Assembly: GCF_026725475.1 (NCBI RefSeq)
Contig: NZ_CP109965.1
Location: 2,108,001-2,172,000, forward strand
Source of the DNA: Catenovulum adriaticum
Lineage (GTDB): Bacteria > Pseudomonadota > Gammaproteobacteria > Enterobacterales > Alteromonadaceae
Length of the DNA stretch: 64,000 nt
Direction of reading: 5' to 3'
The stretch's first letter is position 1, and the number at the start of each line of letters is the position of its first letter. The translations under genes were made by a program, and so were the position numbers. The notes below the pieces were generated by a model, which did not search any database, had not been told where the DNA came from, and worked only from the letters and a program-made list of their open reading frames with translations. Below, in pieces: positions 44,394-53,779 of the stretch.

Positions 44394-45218
44394 ACACCCT
44401 CCTTCTTGTAATTAGTATCGCTGTTTTTTGGGTTAACGCAAGAATAAATTGTCCCATAGGTTGGTGGACATTGCATAATTATTATTTGGTTGGGGAGAGG
44501 GATTTTAGATTTGAGAATTTAGAATTTAGAATTTAGGGGTTGGGGTTTCCCTAGCGCCTGAATCCTAAAACCTCAAACTTTTTGGTGGCTTACGCTCATG
44601 CTTCGCTAAACCACCCTACTTTTTTCTATTATCTCAAATCCAAATTCTTGAAAACCGTAGGTACGATTAGCGACGTGGGCGCGTAATCGTACAATTGTGG
44701 TATTTGAAGTCATCCTCGATTACGCTCATGCTTCGCTAATCAAGGCTACGTTTTAAGTTTGTTTTGTAAAATTTGTAGGCGTGCAGCTTGCGCACGCGGG
44801 GGTTGGTTAAATTAATTTCGTGTTGCTGATAAGATGGATTCCGTATCACGTTCGTTCCTCACTGTACGGAATGACGAAAGGTTGGCAATTGTGGTGCTGG
44901 TTTTGTTTTGTGGTGAGTCATGGTATTTGTGGGGCTTGCGGGATTCCTGCCTGCGCAGGAATGACGGGGTGGCACAAGGAATGACGAGGCGTGGAAGCGC
45001 GTGCTATCGGTAATTGCTCCCTGCATTGCCTTAAATTTAAAAACGCGAGCAAGCTTCGCGTCTACGGTATTTTATACCAGCTTGCGGAGAAGATGGTTTT
45101 TAAAACTTAAACCTAGCGCCTGAATCCTAAAATCTCGAACCTTCTTGGTGGCTTAGGCTCATGCTTCGCTAAACCACCCTACTTTTTAAAATTTCAAACT
45201 TGGCGCTTAAAATTTATT
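44394..45218. repeat. Repeat-rich gap between mntA and the SLBB export gene
   Basis: No gene found. It contains, in order, a GGTGGCTTA/TAAACCACC palindrome (44583-44618), a GTACGATTA palindrome followed by an inverted CCTCGATTA/TAATCAAGG palindrome (44648-44750), a GCGTGCAGCTTGCGCACGC palindrome, a copy of the ATTCCGTA/TACGGAAT unit, an ATTCCTGC/GCAGGAAT palindrome, and one more ACGCGA palindrome and GGTGGCTTA palindrome close to the gene end. Confidence 0.78.
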
Positions 45219-48026
45219 TTATAATGCGGCGACGGCTGCTAATGCGACTGTGGATTGGTAAATAATGCTGGTTACATCACGCCAAATACTTAGGGTTGGT
45301 ACTGGGTCTATATTAGTTGGTACCACTATTGTATCGCCCGGTTCAATTGAATCGCTTGAGCTAAACCAACCTGTGTTTCCTACAACTCGGCCATTTGCTT
45401 TTATAATATAGGCATCTGAACCTTCTGCGATTTGGTTAAAGCCGCCGGCTGCGTTTATGTAATCGTCCATATCCCAATCTTTGGTGTAAACCTGGGCGGT
45501 GGCTGAGTAAACTTCACCAATAACAGATACTGCGCTGTTTCTGCGCGGAATAATGAGGCTATCGCCACTGCGTAATTCAACTGAGTCGTTAGCACTAAGT
45601 AACTGTTTTCTGTCAATTACCATACGGCCGCTGGCTTCTACGCCTTCTAGTTCGCTTAGTAATGATAAAATGGTTTCTGAGCTGCCGGCTGCGCCTGCAT
45701 TGATTTGTGCTGATACTAATTCACGTTTAAGTTTACGTTCAGCATCGGCTAATAAAGCTTGCTCTTTTTCTTTTAAGTAGCTGCGAGTAAAAATAGAGGC
45801 ATCAACAAAGGCCTCATTTGTAAAGCCACCTGCTCGCTCGATAAGCTCGGCTAGGGTTTCGCCTTTGTTAATTACGTAAGTACCCGGAAATTTAAATTCG
45901 CCTAATAACTTAACTGTTTCATGATCGCGCCAATCTGGTATTTTATTTACGACTATGCTGTCGCGAGGTTGTAATTGATAAGTGTTTAATGTGTCGGAAT
46001 CAAGATCCAATTTAATTAGTGAATACTCAGATTTATCTTTTAAATTAGTATTAAATCGACTGATATTAACTGAGTTCATAAAGCTCGATTCAGTAAAACC
46101 ACCGGCCGCTGCCACTAAGTCTTTAAGTGACATATTGTTAGCTAATGGGTAGGTGCCCGGAAATCTCACTTCGCCATTAATCGTTACTAATTGCTGTTGG
46201 TTTTGTTTGTTGGTTTGTCGTTTAATTTCGTTAATTAAGTCAACAAACTGCTCTTCGCGTTCGTCATTAATTGAAAACACGTATAACTTGTCGGCTGGTG
46301 ATAATCTTTTATTTAAATCAGCTGGGTTATTAAAGCTAATCACGTCAAACTCGGTAATGTTTTGACGATAATTTTTGCTTTTTAATAACGCATAATTCAT
46401 GTCGGTTTCAAGCTGTAGATCGTACGAGGCTTTAATTAAATCTGCCACTGTCATATTTTGAGTAAATGGGTAATTGCCTGGGTATCTTACATGCCCTGCT
46501 ACATTAACTACTTTAGCAGGTTCGTCTAAGCGAGCTTGTGCTTTTAGGCGTGCTAATAGTTTATCAAGTTTTCGTGCTTCGTCTGCTGCAAATACATAAA
46601 TTTTATCACGCTCTTGCAGGGCTAAATTTTCAGCTGAGTGCGGCGATGAGAACGCTTTTTTAAGTGAGAACGATAAGGCTGATACGGTACGTACATTCGG
46701 TTCTTCTCGTACGATTAAGCCGTAGTCTAAATCTGGATTTGCTTTAAGTGCAGTGATGCTGCCAATAACATCTAACAAACGCATGTCTGGTTTGTAGCTA
46801 AATCGACCTGGGCGATGTACGTGACCATTTAAGCTTACTACGTTTTCCATTTCATCTAACACTGAATAAATACGTAATACATCACCTGATTTAACAACTT
46901 TTTGTTTGTTAGCTCGCTTAGATAAATCTAAATCGACTACGGTTCGGGTTCCATCGCTACGAAGGCGTTCAAGCTTTGAGGCATTTGGGTAGGCTGTTGA
47001 TAATAGTCCACCGGCCAGTTTAATTAGCTCTTGGGTGCTGGTTTCGCCTTTTAATTCGTATATGGCTGGGCGTTTAACTTCGCCGTCTATACCAACGGTG
47101 CTGTTAACCGGTGGTACAAATACAACATCGCCTGGCAATAGGTTTAAGTCTTTTGAGGTGTCGCCTTTTAATAGTAAGTCGTATAAATCGAAGGTGGTGA
47201 TTATTTTGCCTTTGCGTTTTAATTGAATATTACGCAATGAACCCACGTTGGTTACCCCGCCCGATACAAATAACGCATGGATAATGGTTGATAACGAGCT
47301 AACGGTGTAGGCACCTGGCTGGTAGGCTTCGCCCAGTACAAATATACGAATTGAGCGCATTTCGCCCATGGTTACATTGGCTTTTGCGCCTATGACTTTT
47401 TGTTCGATTTGTTCGTTAATAAAGGTTTTAAATTCGCCAAACGACATGCCTACTACTTGAAGTGGGCCGGTTTCTGGCAATATTAAGGTGCCGTTACGAT
47501 CTATGGTTAGGCTGTAGTCTTTATATTCTTTACCAAATAGTTGAATCTTAACGGTATCGCCTGGGCCTAATACGTATTCGTGCGGGACAGGAACATCGGT
47601 TGCTGGCGCAAATGTACTAGGTGCGCCTGCAAAAAGCTCATAACCAAATGGTTTAAGTTTGCGTTTAGGTTGGGCTTTTTCAGAATCGTCTGTTTCGCTG
47701 CTTACGCTTTTGGTGCCGCTTTCTTTTAATTGGTTTTGGCTGCGCATGCCTTTGTCGATTTCAGTTTCGGTGACTTCGTCGCCTGCGCTTTGGCTATCGC
47801 GTGATTTTTGATCTGGGCGTTCGTTTACAACATCGGGGTTGTCTATTTGTTTGTTGTTTTGGTTGTTGCTTAAGTTAGATAAATTAACCCCATATTGTTT
47901 TGCTAACGCTTGCTGCTGCGCTTTAGGTAGTTTTTTAAATTGTTCAATTTGAGCCGGCGATGGTGTAACCGCTTGAGTTGAAAGGCTAAAAAAAAGAGTG
48001 GATAAAATAAGCAGTCTTAGCTTCAT
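45219..48026 (-). CDS. Large SLBB-domain polysaccharide export protein (Wza-related)
   Basis: This 935-aa secreted protein starts with a signal peptide (MKLRLLILSTLFFSLSTQA). A Q/N/S-rich low-complexity region with many charged residues (about 60-130) follows, then the Poly_export domain with YVLGPGDTVKIQLFG and about seven SLBB-type repeats, each opening with a motif such as VLGEAYQPGAY, IDGEVKRPAIY, LNGHVHRPGRF, VAGHVRYPGNY, INGEVRFPGTY, LLGEFKFPGTY and VIGEVYSATAQ. The C-terminal SIWRDVTSIIYQSTVALAAV could be the amphipathic helix that crosses the outer membrane. The ATG at 48024-48026 is used because it directly starts the signal peptide; the frame runs 33 codons further. It is much larger than Wza (about 380 aa) and has no lipobox. 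Confidence 0.88.
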   Translation of the reverse strand: MKLRLLILSTLFFSLSTQAVTPSPAQIEQFKKLPKAQQQALAKQYGVNLSNLSNNQNNKQIDNPDVVNERPDQKSRDSQSAGDEVTETEIDKGMRSQNQLKESGTKSVSSETDDSEKAQPKRKLKPFGYELFAGAPSTFAPATDVPVPHEYVLGPGDTVKIQLFGKEYKDYSLTIDRNGTLILPETGPLQVVGMSFGEFKTFINEQIEQKVIGAKANVTMGEMRSIRIFVLGEAYQPGAYTVSSLSTIIHALFVSGGVTNVGSLRNIQLKRKGKIITTFDLYDLLLKGDTSKDLNLLPGDVVFVPPVNSTVGIDGEVKRPAIYELKGETSTQELIKLAGGLLSTAYPNASKLERLRSDGTRTVVDLDLSKRANKQKVVKSGDVLRIYSVLDEMENVVSLNGHVHRPGRFSYKPDMRLLDVIGSITALKANPDLDYGLIVREEPNVRTVSALSFSLKKAFSSPHSAENLALQERDKIYVFAADEARKLDKLLARLKAQARLDEPAKVVNVAGHVRYPGNYPFTQNMTVADLIKASYDLQLETDMNYALLKSKNYRQNITEFDVISFNNPADLNKRLSPADKLYVFSINDEREEQFVDLINEIKRQTNKQNQQQLVTINGEVRFPGTYPLANNMSLKDLVAAAGGFTESSFMNSVNISRFNTNLKDKSEYSLIKLDLDSDTLNTYQLQPRDSIVVNKIPDWRDHETVKLLGEFKFPGTYVINKGETLAELIERAGGFTNEAFVDASIFTRSYLKEKEQALLADAERKLKRELVSAQINAGAAGSSETILSLLSELEGVEASGRMVIDRKQLLSANDSVELRSGDSLIIPRRNSAVSVIGEVYSATAQVYTKDWDMDDYINAAGGFNQIAEGSDAYIIKANGRVVGNTGWFSSSDSIEPGDTIVVPTNIDPVPTLSIWRDVTSIIYQSTVALAAVAAL

Positions 48027-48179
48027 AGTACTTTGTTGTCCCTTTACAATGCTTAGCAATCCGCTATTAGCATTTGATGCACAGTTTAAATTTGTTCTGG
48101 AATTTATAGCGCGTAAATATAACAAATTTATGGCGAGAAACCATGTGTTTTTAATGATTAGTTTTAAAAATGGGCATTA

Positions 48180-48756
48180 ATTAGTGATTTTGGAGGTTTG
48201 TGGATTCAGGGGATAGAATTTAGAATTGAGGTTCTAGGATTCTAGGGGCTGGGGCAGCTTCGCTGCTAGGGAAAAGGTTTTTGATTTTAGCACCGTAGGT
48301 ACGATTAGCGACGTGGGCGCGTAATCGTACAATTGTGGTGTTTGAAGTCAGCCTCGATTACGCTCATGCTTCGCTAATCAAGGCTACGTTTTAAGTTTGT
48401 TTTATAAAATTTGTAGGCGTCAAGCTGGCTGGCGCGGGTTTTTGGTTAAATTAATTTCGTGTTGCTGATAAGATGGATTCCGTATCACGTTCGTTCCTCA
48501 CTGTACGGAATGACGAGGCGTGGAAGCGCGTGCTATCGGCAATTGCTCCCTGCATTGCCTTAAATTTAAAAACGCGAGCAAGCTTCGCGTCTACGGTGGT
48601 TTGAGTCAGAATTGAGGTTTTAGATTTTAGAATTGAGGGTTGGGATTTTGAAAACCGTAGGTACGATTAGCGACGTGGGCGCGTAATCGTACATTTGCGG
48701 TGTTTGAAGTCAGCCTCGATTACGCTCATGCTTCGCTAATCAAGGCTACGTTTTAA
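48180..48756. repeat. Repeat-rich gap before the IS pair
   Basis: No gene. Two copies of a composite made of GTACGATTA palindrome plus inverted CCTCGATTA/TAATCAAGG palindrome lie at 48296-48389 and 48658-48751, with an ATTCCGTA/TACGGAAT unit, a truncated two-hairpin element (first hairpin only, near 48535) and an ACGCGA palindrome between. IS copy 2 is inserted at the very edge of the second composite. Confidence 0.78.
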
Positions 48757-50508
48757 CCGACATTGATCAGACGATCATTCAATAATTTTATTTTTAGGGA
48801 TCGTCAGATCCTCTTAAAAAACATAAAATAGCACTTCAATTTATTGAGGTGAATATGAAATTAAAAATCAAACGGTTAGATCATCATGGAATTGTAGCAG
48901 GCGTAATTGACGACTTGAAACTAGTTGAATTAATAGACCAATATTTACCTCAAGATGAAAAGCAAGAGATAACACCAGGTGAAGCGGTTAAAGGCATGAT
49001 TATGAACGGGTTGGGCTTTTCTAACCGACCTTTGAGCCTCACACCACAATTTTTTGAAAATTTGCCAATGGAGCATCTTTTTAGACAAGGAGTCGAGGCA
49101 AGTCACTTTAACCGTCACAAATTAGGACGCACACTCGACCAATGCAGCGACTTTGGTTGTGACAATCTTTTTGCTCGTATTGCCTATCAAGCTTGCCAAA
49201 TAGAGCAAGTCGACACCCAATTTCAATCTTTAGATACAACAAGTTATTCACTTACAGGCCAATACAATATAGATGATGAACAAGAAGATGAAATTCCAAT
49301 TCAAATCAAACATGGATACAGCAAAGACCATAGACCTGATTTAAAACAAATCGTGCAAGAGATGATTGTTACGCAAGACGGCGGCGTCCCTATGCTCAGT
49401 AAAAATTGGGATGGCAATGCATCTGACAGCACTATATTTAGAGAGCGTGCCAGCGCATTGGTAGATACATTCAAAGCAAGCGATGCCCCCAAATTTTGTA
49501 TAGCAGACAGCAAATTTTACCACAAAGAAAATGCCGAATTTCTCCAACAAATTCGATTTATCACTCTCATTCCATCCACGATAAAATTAGAAAATCAGTC
49601 CATTTCAGAAGCGTTAACGGCCAATGATTGGACACGTATCAACGACAACTATCAATACAGACCGCTTAGAGTTGAGCATATGGATATTGAGCAGCGTTGG
49701 CTGGTTGTTTACTCTAACGCAGCAAAAGCACGTGCACAGAAAAGCATCGAAGGTTTAGTGGCTAAAGAGCGCAAAGCATTGGATAAAGCCCTATTTCATT
49801 TGCAAGCGCAAAGATTTGCTTGTGAAACGGATGCACAAAGCGCCTTAGCAGTATTAGATAAAAAGCAAAAATACCATAGTTTAAGCATTGCTGAGTGCAA
49901 CGCACATAATCAATATGAAGGAAAAGGCCGACCCAAAAAAGATGCGGTGGTTCAATCAGTGCAATGGCAACTTATCGGCCAAGTGACCGAAGATAAAGCC
50001 GCGCAACAGAATTACGTCGAACAAAAATCTTGTTTTGTATTGGCAACAAATGCCTGTGAAACTGAGTTAAGCGATGAATGCGTTTTTGAGCGCTACAAAG
50101 CGCAATCTCATGTTGAGCGAGGGTTTAGATTTTTAAAAGACCCACTATTTTTTGTCTCGTCACTTTTTATAAAAAAGCCAAGCAGAATCGATGCCTTGTT
50201 GATGATTATGACGCTGTCGTTATTGGTTTATAGCATAGGTCAAAGACGGTTACGTGCGAATATGGCTAAAGCGCAAGTAACCATTCCAAACCAGATAAAT
50301 AAACCAATTAGCAATCCAACTTTACGTTGGGTATTCCAGTGTTTTGAAGGTGTAAACCTAGTGCAGCTTGATACCCACTATGACTATGAGTTGGTGCATG
50401 TGGATGGGATAAATGACGTGAGGAATAGTGTAATCCAGCAGCTCGCAGGATGTGCTGAACGCTACTATAAAATTAATAATTTTGAGCTTGGGGTCTGATC
50501 AATGTCGG
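48757..50508 (+). mobile_element. IS1634-type element, copy 2
   Basis: The 1752-bp element has perfect 16-bp end repeats and target duplication TTTTAA (48751-48756 and 50509-50514). It is inserted next to a palindromic repeat. It differs from copy 1 in the leader hairpin (CACTTCA left arm) but its transposase is identical. Copy 3 starts 16 bp further on, in the same orientation. Confidence 0.95.
48855..50498 (+). CDS. IS1634-family transposase, copy 2
   Basis: This is the same 547-aa transposase as in copy 1, residue for residue, with the DUF4277-like N-terminus and the DDE core (SLDTTSYSL, FCIADSKFY, QSHVERGFRF). The ATG is preceded by GAGG, and an in-frame GTG two codons earlier overlaps that site. 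The stop codon lies in the right end repeat. There is no sign of decay. Confidence 0.92.
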   Translation: MKLKIKRLDHHGIVAGVIDDLKLVELIDQYLPQDEKQEITPGEAVKGMIMNGLGFSNRPLSLTPQFFENLPMEHLFRQGVEASHFNRHKLGRTLDQCSDFGCDNLFARIAYQACQIEQVDTQFQSLDTTSYSLTGQYNIDDEQEDEIPIQIKHGYSKDHRPDLKQIVQEMIVTQDGGVPMLSKNWDGNASDSTIFRERASALVDTFKASDAPKFCIADSKFYHKENAEFLQQIRFITLIPSTIKLENQSISEALTANDWTRINDNYQYRPLRVEHMDIEQRWLVVYSNAAKARAQKSIEGLVAKERKALDKALFHLQAQRFACETDAQSALAVLDKKQKYHSLSIAECNAHNQYEGKGRPKKDAVVQSVQWQLIGQVTEDKAAQQNYVEQKSCFVLATNACETELSDECVFERYKAQSHVERGFRFLKDPLFFVSSLFIKKPSRIDALLMIMTLSLLVYSIGQRRLRANMAKAQVTIPNQINKPISNPTLRWVFQCFEGVNLVQLDTHYDYELVHVDGINDVRNSVIQQLAGCAERYYKINNFELGV

Positions 50509-50524
50509 TTTTAAGTTTGTTTAA

Positions 50525-52276
50525 CCGATATTGATCAGACGATCATTCAATAATTTTATTTTTAGGGATCGTCAGATCCTCTTAAAAAACATAAAATAGC
50601 ACTTCAATTTATTGAGGTGAATATGAAATTAAAAATCAAACGGTTAGATCATCATGGAATTGTAGCAGGCGTAATTGACGACTTGAAACTAGTTGAATTA
50701 ATAGACCAATATTTACCTCAAGATGAAAAGCAAGAGATAACACCAGGTGAAGCGGTTAAAGGCATGATTATGAACGGGTTGGGCTTTTCTAACCGACCTT
50801 TGAGCCTCACACCACAATTTTTTGAAAATTTGCCAATGGAGCATCTTTTTAGACAAGGAGTCGAGGCAAGTCACTTTAACCGTCACAAATTAGGACGCAC
50901 ACTCGACCAATGCAGCGACTTTGGTTGTGACAATCTTTTTGCTCGTATTGCCTATCAAGCTTGCCAAATAGAGCAAGTCGACACCCAATTTCAATCTTTA
51001 GATACAACAAGTTATTCACTTACAGGCCAATACAATATAGATGATGAACAAGAAGATGAAATTCCAATTCAAATCAAACATGGATACAGCAAAGACCATA
51101 GACCTGATTTAAAACAAATCGTGCAAGAGATGATTGTTACGCAAGACGGCGGCGTCCCTATGCTCAGTAAAAATTGGGATGGCAATGCATCTGACAGCAC
51201 TATATTTAGAGAGCGTGCCAGCGCATTGGTAGATACATTCAAAGCAAGCGATGCCCCCAAATTTTGTATAGCAGACAGCAAATTTTACCACAAAGAAAAT
51301 GCCGAATTTCTCCAACAAATTCGATTTATCACTCTCATTCCATCCACGATAAAATTAGAAAATCAGTCCATTTCAGAAGCGTTAACGGCCAATGATTGGA
51401 CACGTATCAACGACAACTATCAATACAGACCGCTTAGAGTTGAGCATATGGATATTGAGCAGCGTTGGCTGGTTGTTTACTCTAACGCAGCAAAAGCACG
51501 TGCACAGAAAAGCATCGAAGGTTTAGTGGCTAAAGAGCGCAAAGCATTGGATAAAGCCCTATTTCATTTGCAAGCGCAAAGATTTGCTTGTGAAACGGAT
51601 GCACAAAGCGCCTTAGCAGTATTAGATAAAAAGCAAAAATACCATAGTTTAAGCATTGCTGAGTGCAACGCACATAATCAATATGAAGGAAAAGGCCGAC
51701 CCAAAAAAGATGCGGTGGTTCAATCAGTGCAATGGCAACTTATCGGCCAAGTGACCGAAGATAAAGCCGCGCAACAGAATTACGTCGAACAAAAATCTTG
51801 TTTTGTATTGGCAACAAATGCCTGTGAAACTGAGTTAAGCGATGAATGCGTTTTTGAGCGCTACAAAGCGCAATCTCATGTTGAGCGAGGGTTTAGATTT
51901 TTAAAAGACCCACTATTTTTTGTCTCGTCACTTTTTATAAAAAAGCCAAGCAGAATCGATGCCTTGTTGATGATTATGACGCTGTCGTTATTGGTTTATA
52001 GCATAGGTCAAAGACGGTTACGTGCGAATATGGCTAAAGCGCAAATAACCATTCCAAATCAGATAAATAAACCAATTAGCAATCCAACTTTACGTTGGGT
52101 ATTCCAGTGTTTTGAAGGTGTAAACCTAGTGCAGCTTGATACCCACTATGACTATGAGTTGGTGCATGTGGATGGGATAAATGACGTGAGGAATAGTGTA
52201 ATCCAGCAGCTCGCAGGATGTGCTGAACGCTACTATAAAATTAATAATTTTGAGCTTGGGGTCTGATCAATGTCGG
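50525..52276 (+). mobile_element. IS1634-type element, copy 3
   Basis: The 1752-bp element is flanked by the target duplication GTTTAA (50519-50524 and 52277-52282). The left end reads CCGATATTGATCAGAC, with one change from the other copies. Only 16 bp separate it from copy 2, and both share orientation. Removing both elements restores a sequence found intact in other copies of the same repeat, e.g. around 48395-48415, so each insertion was independent. Confidence 0.95.
50623..52266 (+). CDS. IS1634-family transposase, copy 3
   Basis: This 547-aa protein differs from the other two copies at one residue (AQITIP instead of AQVTIP near position 470). All catalytic motifs are present. Copy 2 could supply transposase in trans if this variant is impaired. 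The leader hairpin is as in copy 2. Confidence 0.92.
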   Translation: MKLKIKRLDHHGIVAGVIDDLKLVELIDQYLPQDEKQEITPGEAVKGMIMNGLGFSNRPLSLTPQFFENLPMEHLFRQGVEASHFNRHKLGRTLDQCSDFGCDNLFARIAYQACQIEQVDTQFQSLDTTSYSLTGQYNIDDEQEDEIPIQIKHGYSKDHRPDLKQIVQEMIVTQDGGVPMLSKNWDGNASDSTIFRERASALVDTFKASDAPKFCIADSKFYHKENAEFLQQIRFITLIPSTIKLENQSISEALTANDWTRINDNYQYRPLRVEHMDIEQRWLVVYSNAAKARAQKSIEGLVAKERKALDKALFHLQAQRFACETDAQSALAVLDKKQKYHSLSIAECNAHNQYEGKGRPKKDAVVQSVQWQLIGQVTEDKAAQQNYVEQKSCFVLATNACETELSDECVFERYKAQSHVERGFRFLKDPLFFVSSLFIKKPSRIDALLMIMTLSLLVYSIGQRRLRANMAKAQITIPNQINKPISNPTLRWVFQCFEGVNLVQLDTHYDYELVHVDGINDVRNSVIQQLAGCAERYYKINNFELGV

Positions 52277-52640
52277 GTTTAATAAAATTTGTAGGCGTCA
52301 AGCTGGCTGGCGCGGTTTTTTGGTTAAATTAATTTCGTGTTGCTGATAAGATGGATTCCGTATCACGTTCGTGCCTCACTGTACGGAATGACGAGGCGTG
52401 GAAGCGCGTGCTATCGGCTATTGCTTCCTGCATTGCCTTAAATTTAAAAACGCGAGCAAGCTTCGCGTCTACGGTGGTTTGAATCAGAATTGAGATTTTA
52501 GAATTTAGGGGTTGGGGTTTTCCTTATGCCTAGAAGCGCAGCGGCCTAGCTCCTAACATTGTATTCCTCGATTACGCTCATACTTCGCTAATCAAGGCTA
52601 CGTTTTCAAACCTCTATTGTGTATCGTTTAGTGTCACTAG
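52277..52640. repeat. Repeats between IS copy 3 and the secreted cassette
   Basis: No gene. Contains the remainder of the repeat that the two IS copies entered, an ATTCCGTA/TACGGAAT unit (52356-52391), a truncated two-hairpin element and ACGCGA palindrome (around 52405-52472), and a CCTCGATTA/TAATCAAGG palindrome (52567-52601) close to the cassette end. Confidence 0.75.
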
Positions 52641-52644
52641 TTTT

Positions 52645-53769
52645 TTAATATTTACTTCCCTGTTCTATTTTTTTAGATTCATATTTTCCTTTAACAAATT
52701 GATTATAAAAGCCGCCTTTAGATATAGCTTGATTAAAATCTGTAATAACAGCCCCCGGCACACTAGAATAACGATAAATATATTTAGCAGAAAACTTTAT
52801 ATCTAGAATGTGGTTTACGTCAGAATAGCCATAACTCTCAATGGCGCTAGACTGTGTTAAATTTTGATTATACATTGGTACGGGCAGCATTGAATCAGCA
52901 ATAGCAATTATAGAAGTTGAAATATATTTAGCCTGCTGCGGCTGACTTAAATATGATTCAATAATAGAGTGGCCAGACCAATCGCTGGAATTAAATGATG
53001 ATTTAAAATTTGAATCCACAGCTTCAAGGGCATCTCTCACTGCCAACATAATTAAATCATTGTCATTTGTAATATGCCCAACTAAATTTGGATTTTTGGT
53101 ACCCGTTTGATCACCTATGGTATTAGCTGGATTTGCAATAGACATCAGCCCTAGCATGGGGTAGTCAGTGAGCAACCAACCACCTGGCAGTATATGCTTA
53201 GAATACATGTCATCTATCAATTTATTCGCATAAAAATTACCTTGCGAGTGCGATACTAACACATTTCTACTGCACCCATTTATTGTATTTTTAAGCTGCG
53301 AAATTGCGTTTATATAATCATTTTCATTAATGATTGAAGGTAAAAAATAATTCCAATTGTGAGCTATTATATCTATTAATAAGTCTTTTTTTATTTCTTG
53401 GACTGGGTTTCCCAATAATACCTGATAGACAGCTTCTTCCAGTTTATTTTTTATTGATTGTGTTTCTGCAATATCCTCTATTTTATGTTTGGCTACTTCT
53501 GCAAGTTGACTTACAAAAAATTCATTATCATTGTAGGCGCCTTTAACTGAGCTTGCTTTTTTATACGATTGATTTAAAAAACCATCTTGGAATTGATTCA
53601 ATGCTCTTTTATTCTCTAAAAACGCCTCATAACTTGTAAACATTCCATTCACATAAAACAGTTGTAAAAAATCAATATAATCTGAACAAATTTTTGGGGC
53701 TGCATAAACATTTTGATTTGAATATATACAAGATATAATGAGCAAAGTTATCTTTAATAATTTTTTCAT
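52645..53769 (-). CDS. Secreted lipase-like protein of unknown function
   Basis: This 374-aa protein has a clear signal peptide (MKKLLKITLLIISCIYSNQN, then VYAAP), so it is exported. Around residues 160-190, NVLVSHSQGNFYANKLIDD matches the nucleophile elbow of alpha/beta hydrolases (S-H-S-Q-G), and later TNDNDLIM and DWSGHSIIESYL could provide the Asp and His of a triad. A flanking stretch of Asn- and Ser-rich sequence and high AT content set it apart from the core genes. It lies 10 bp downstream of another secreted protein gene, and the two form a small cassette between repeats. Activity is unproven. Confidence 0.68.
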   Translation of the reverse strand: MKKLLKITLLIISCIYSNQNVYAAPKICSDYIDFLQLFYVNGMFTSYEAFLENKRALNQFQDGFLNQSYKKASSVKGAYNDNEFFVSQLAEVAKHKIEDIAETQSIKNKLEEAVYQVLLGNPVQEIKKDLLIDIIAHNWNYFLPSIINENDYINAISQLKNTINGCSRNVLVSHSQGNFYANKLIDDMYSKHILPGGWLLTDYPMLGLMSIANPANTIGDQTGTKNPNLVGHITNDNDLIMLAVRDALEAVDSNFKSSFNSSDWSGHSIIESYLSQPQQAKYISTSIIAIADSMLPVPMYNQNLTQSSAIESYGYSDVNHILDIKFSAKYIYRYSSVPGAVITDFNQAISKGGFYNQFVKGKYESKKIEQGSKY

Positions 53770-53779
53770 CTAATATTCC

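Noticed and set aside
48757..52276. The two IS copies as a composite transposon
   Set aside because: Only 16 bp lie between them and each has its own target duplication, so they are independent insertions with no cargo.
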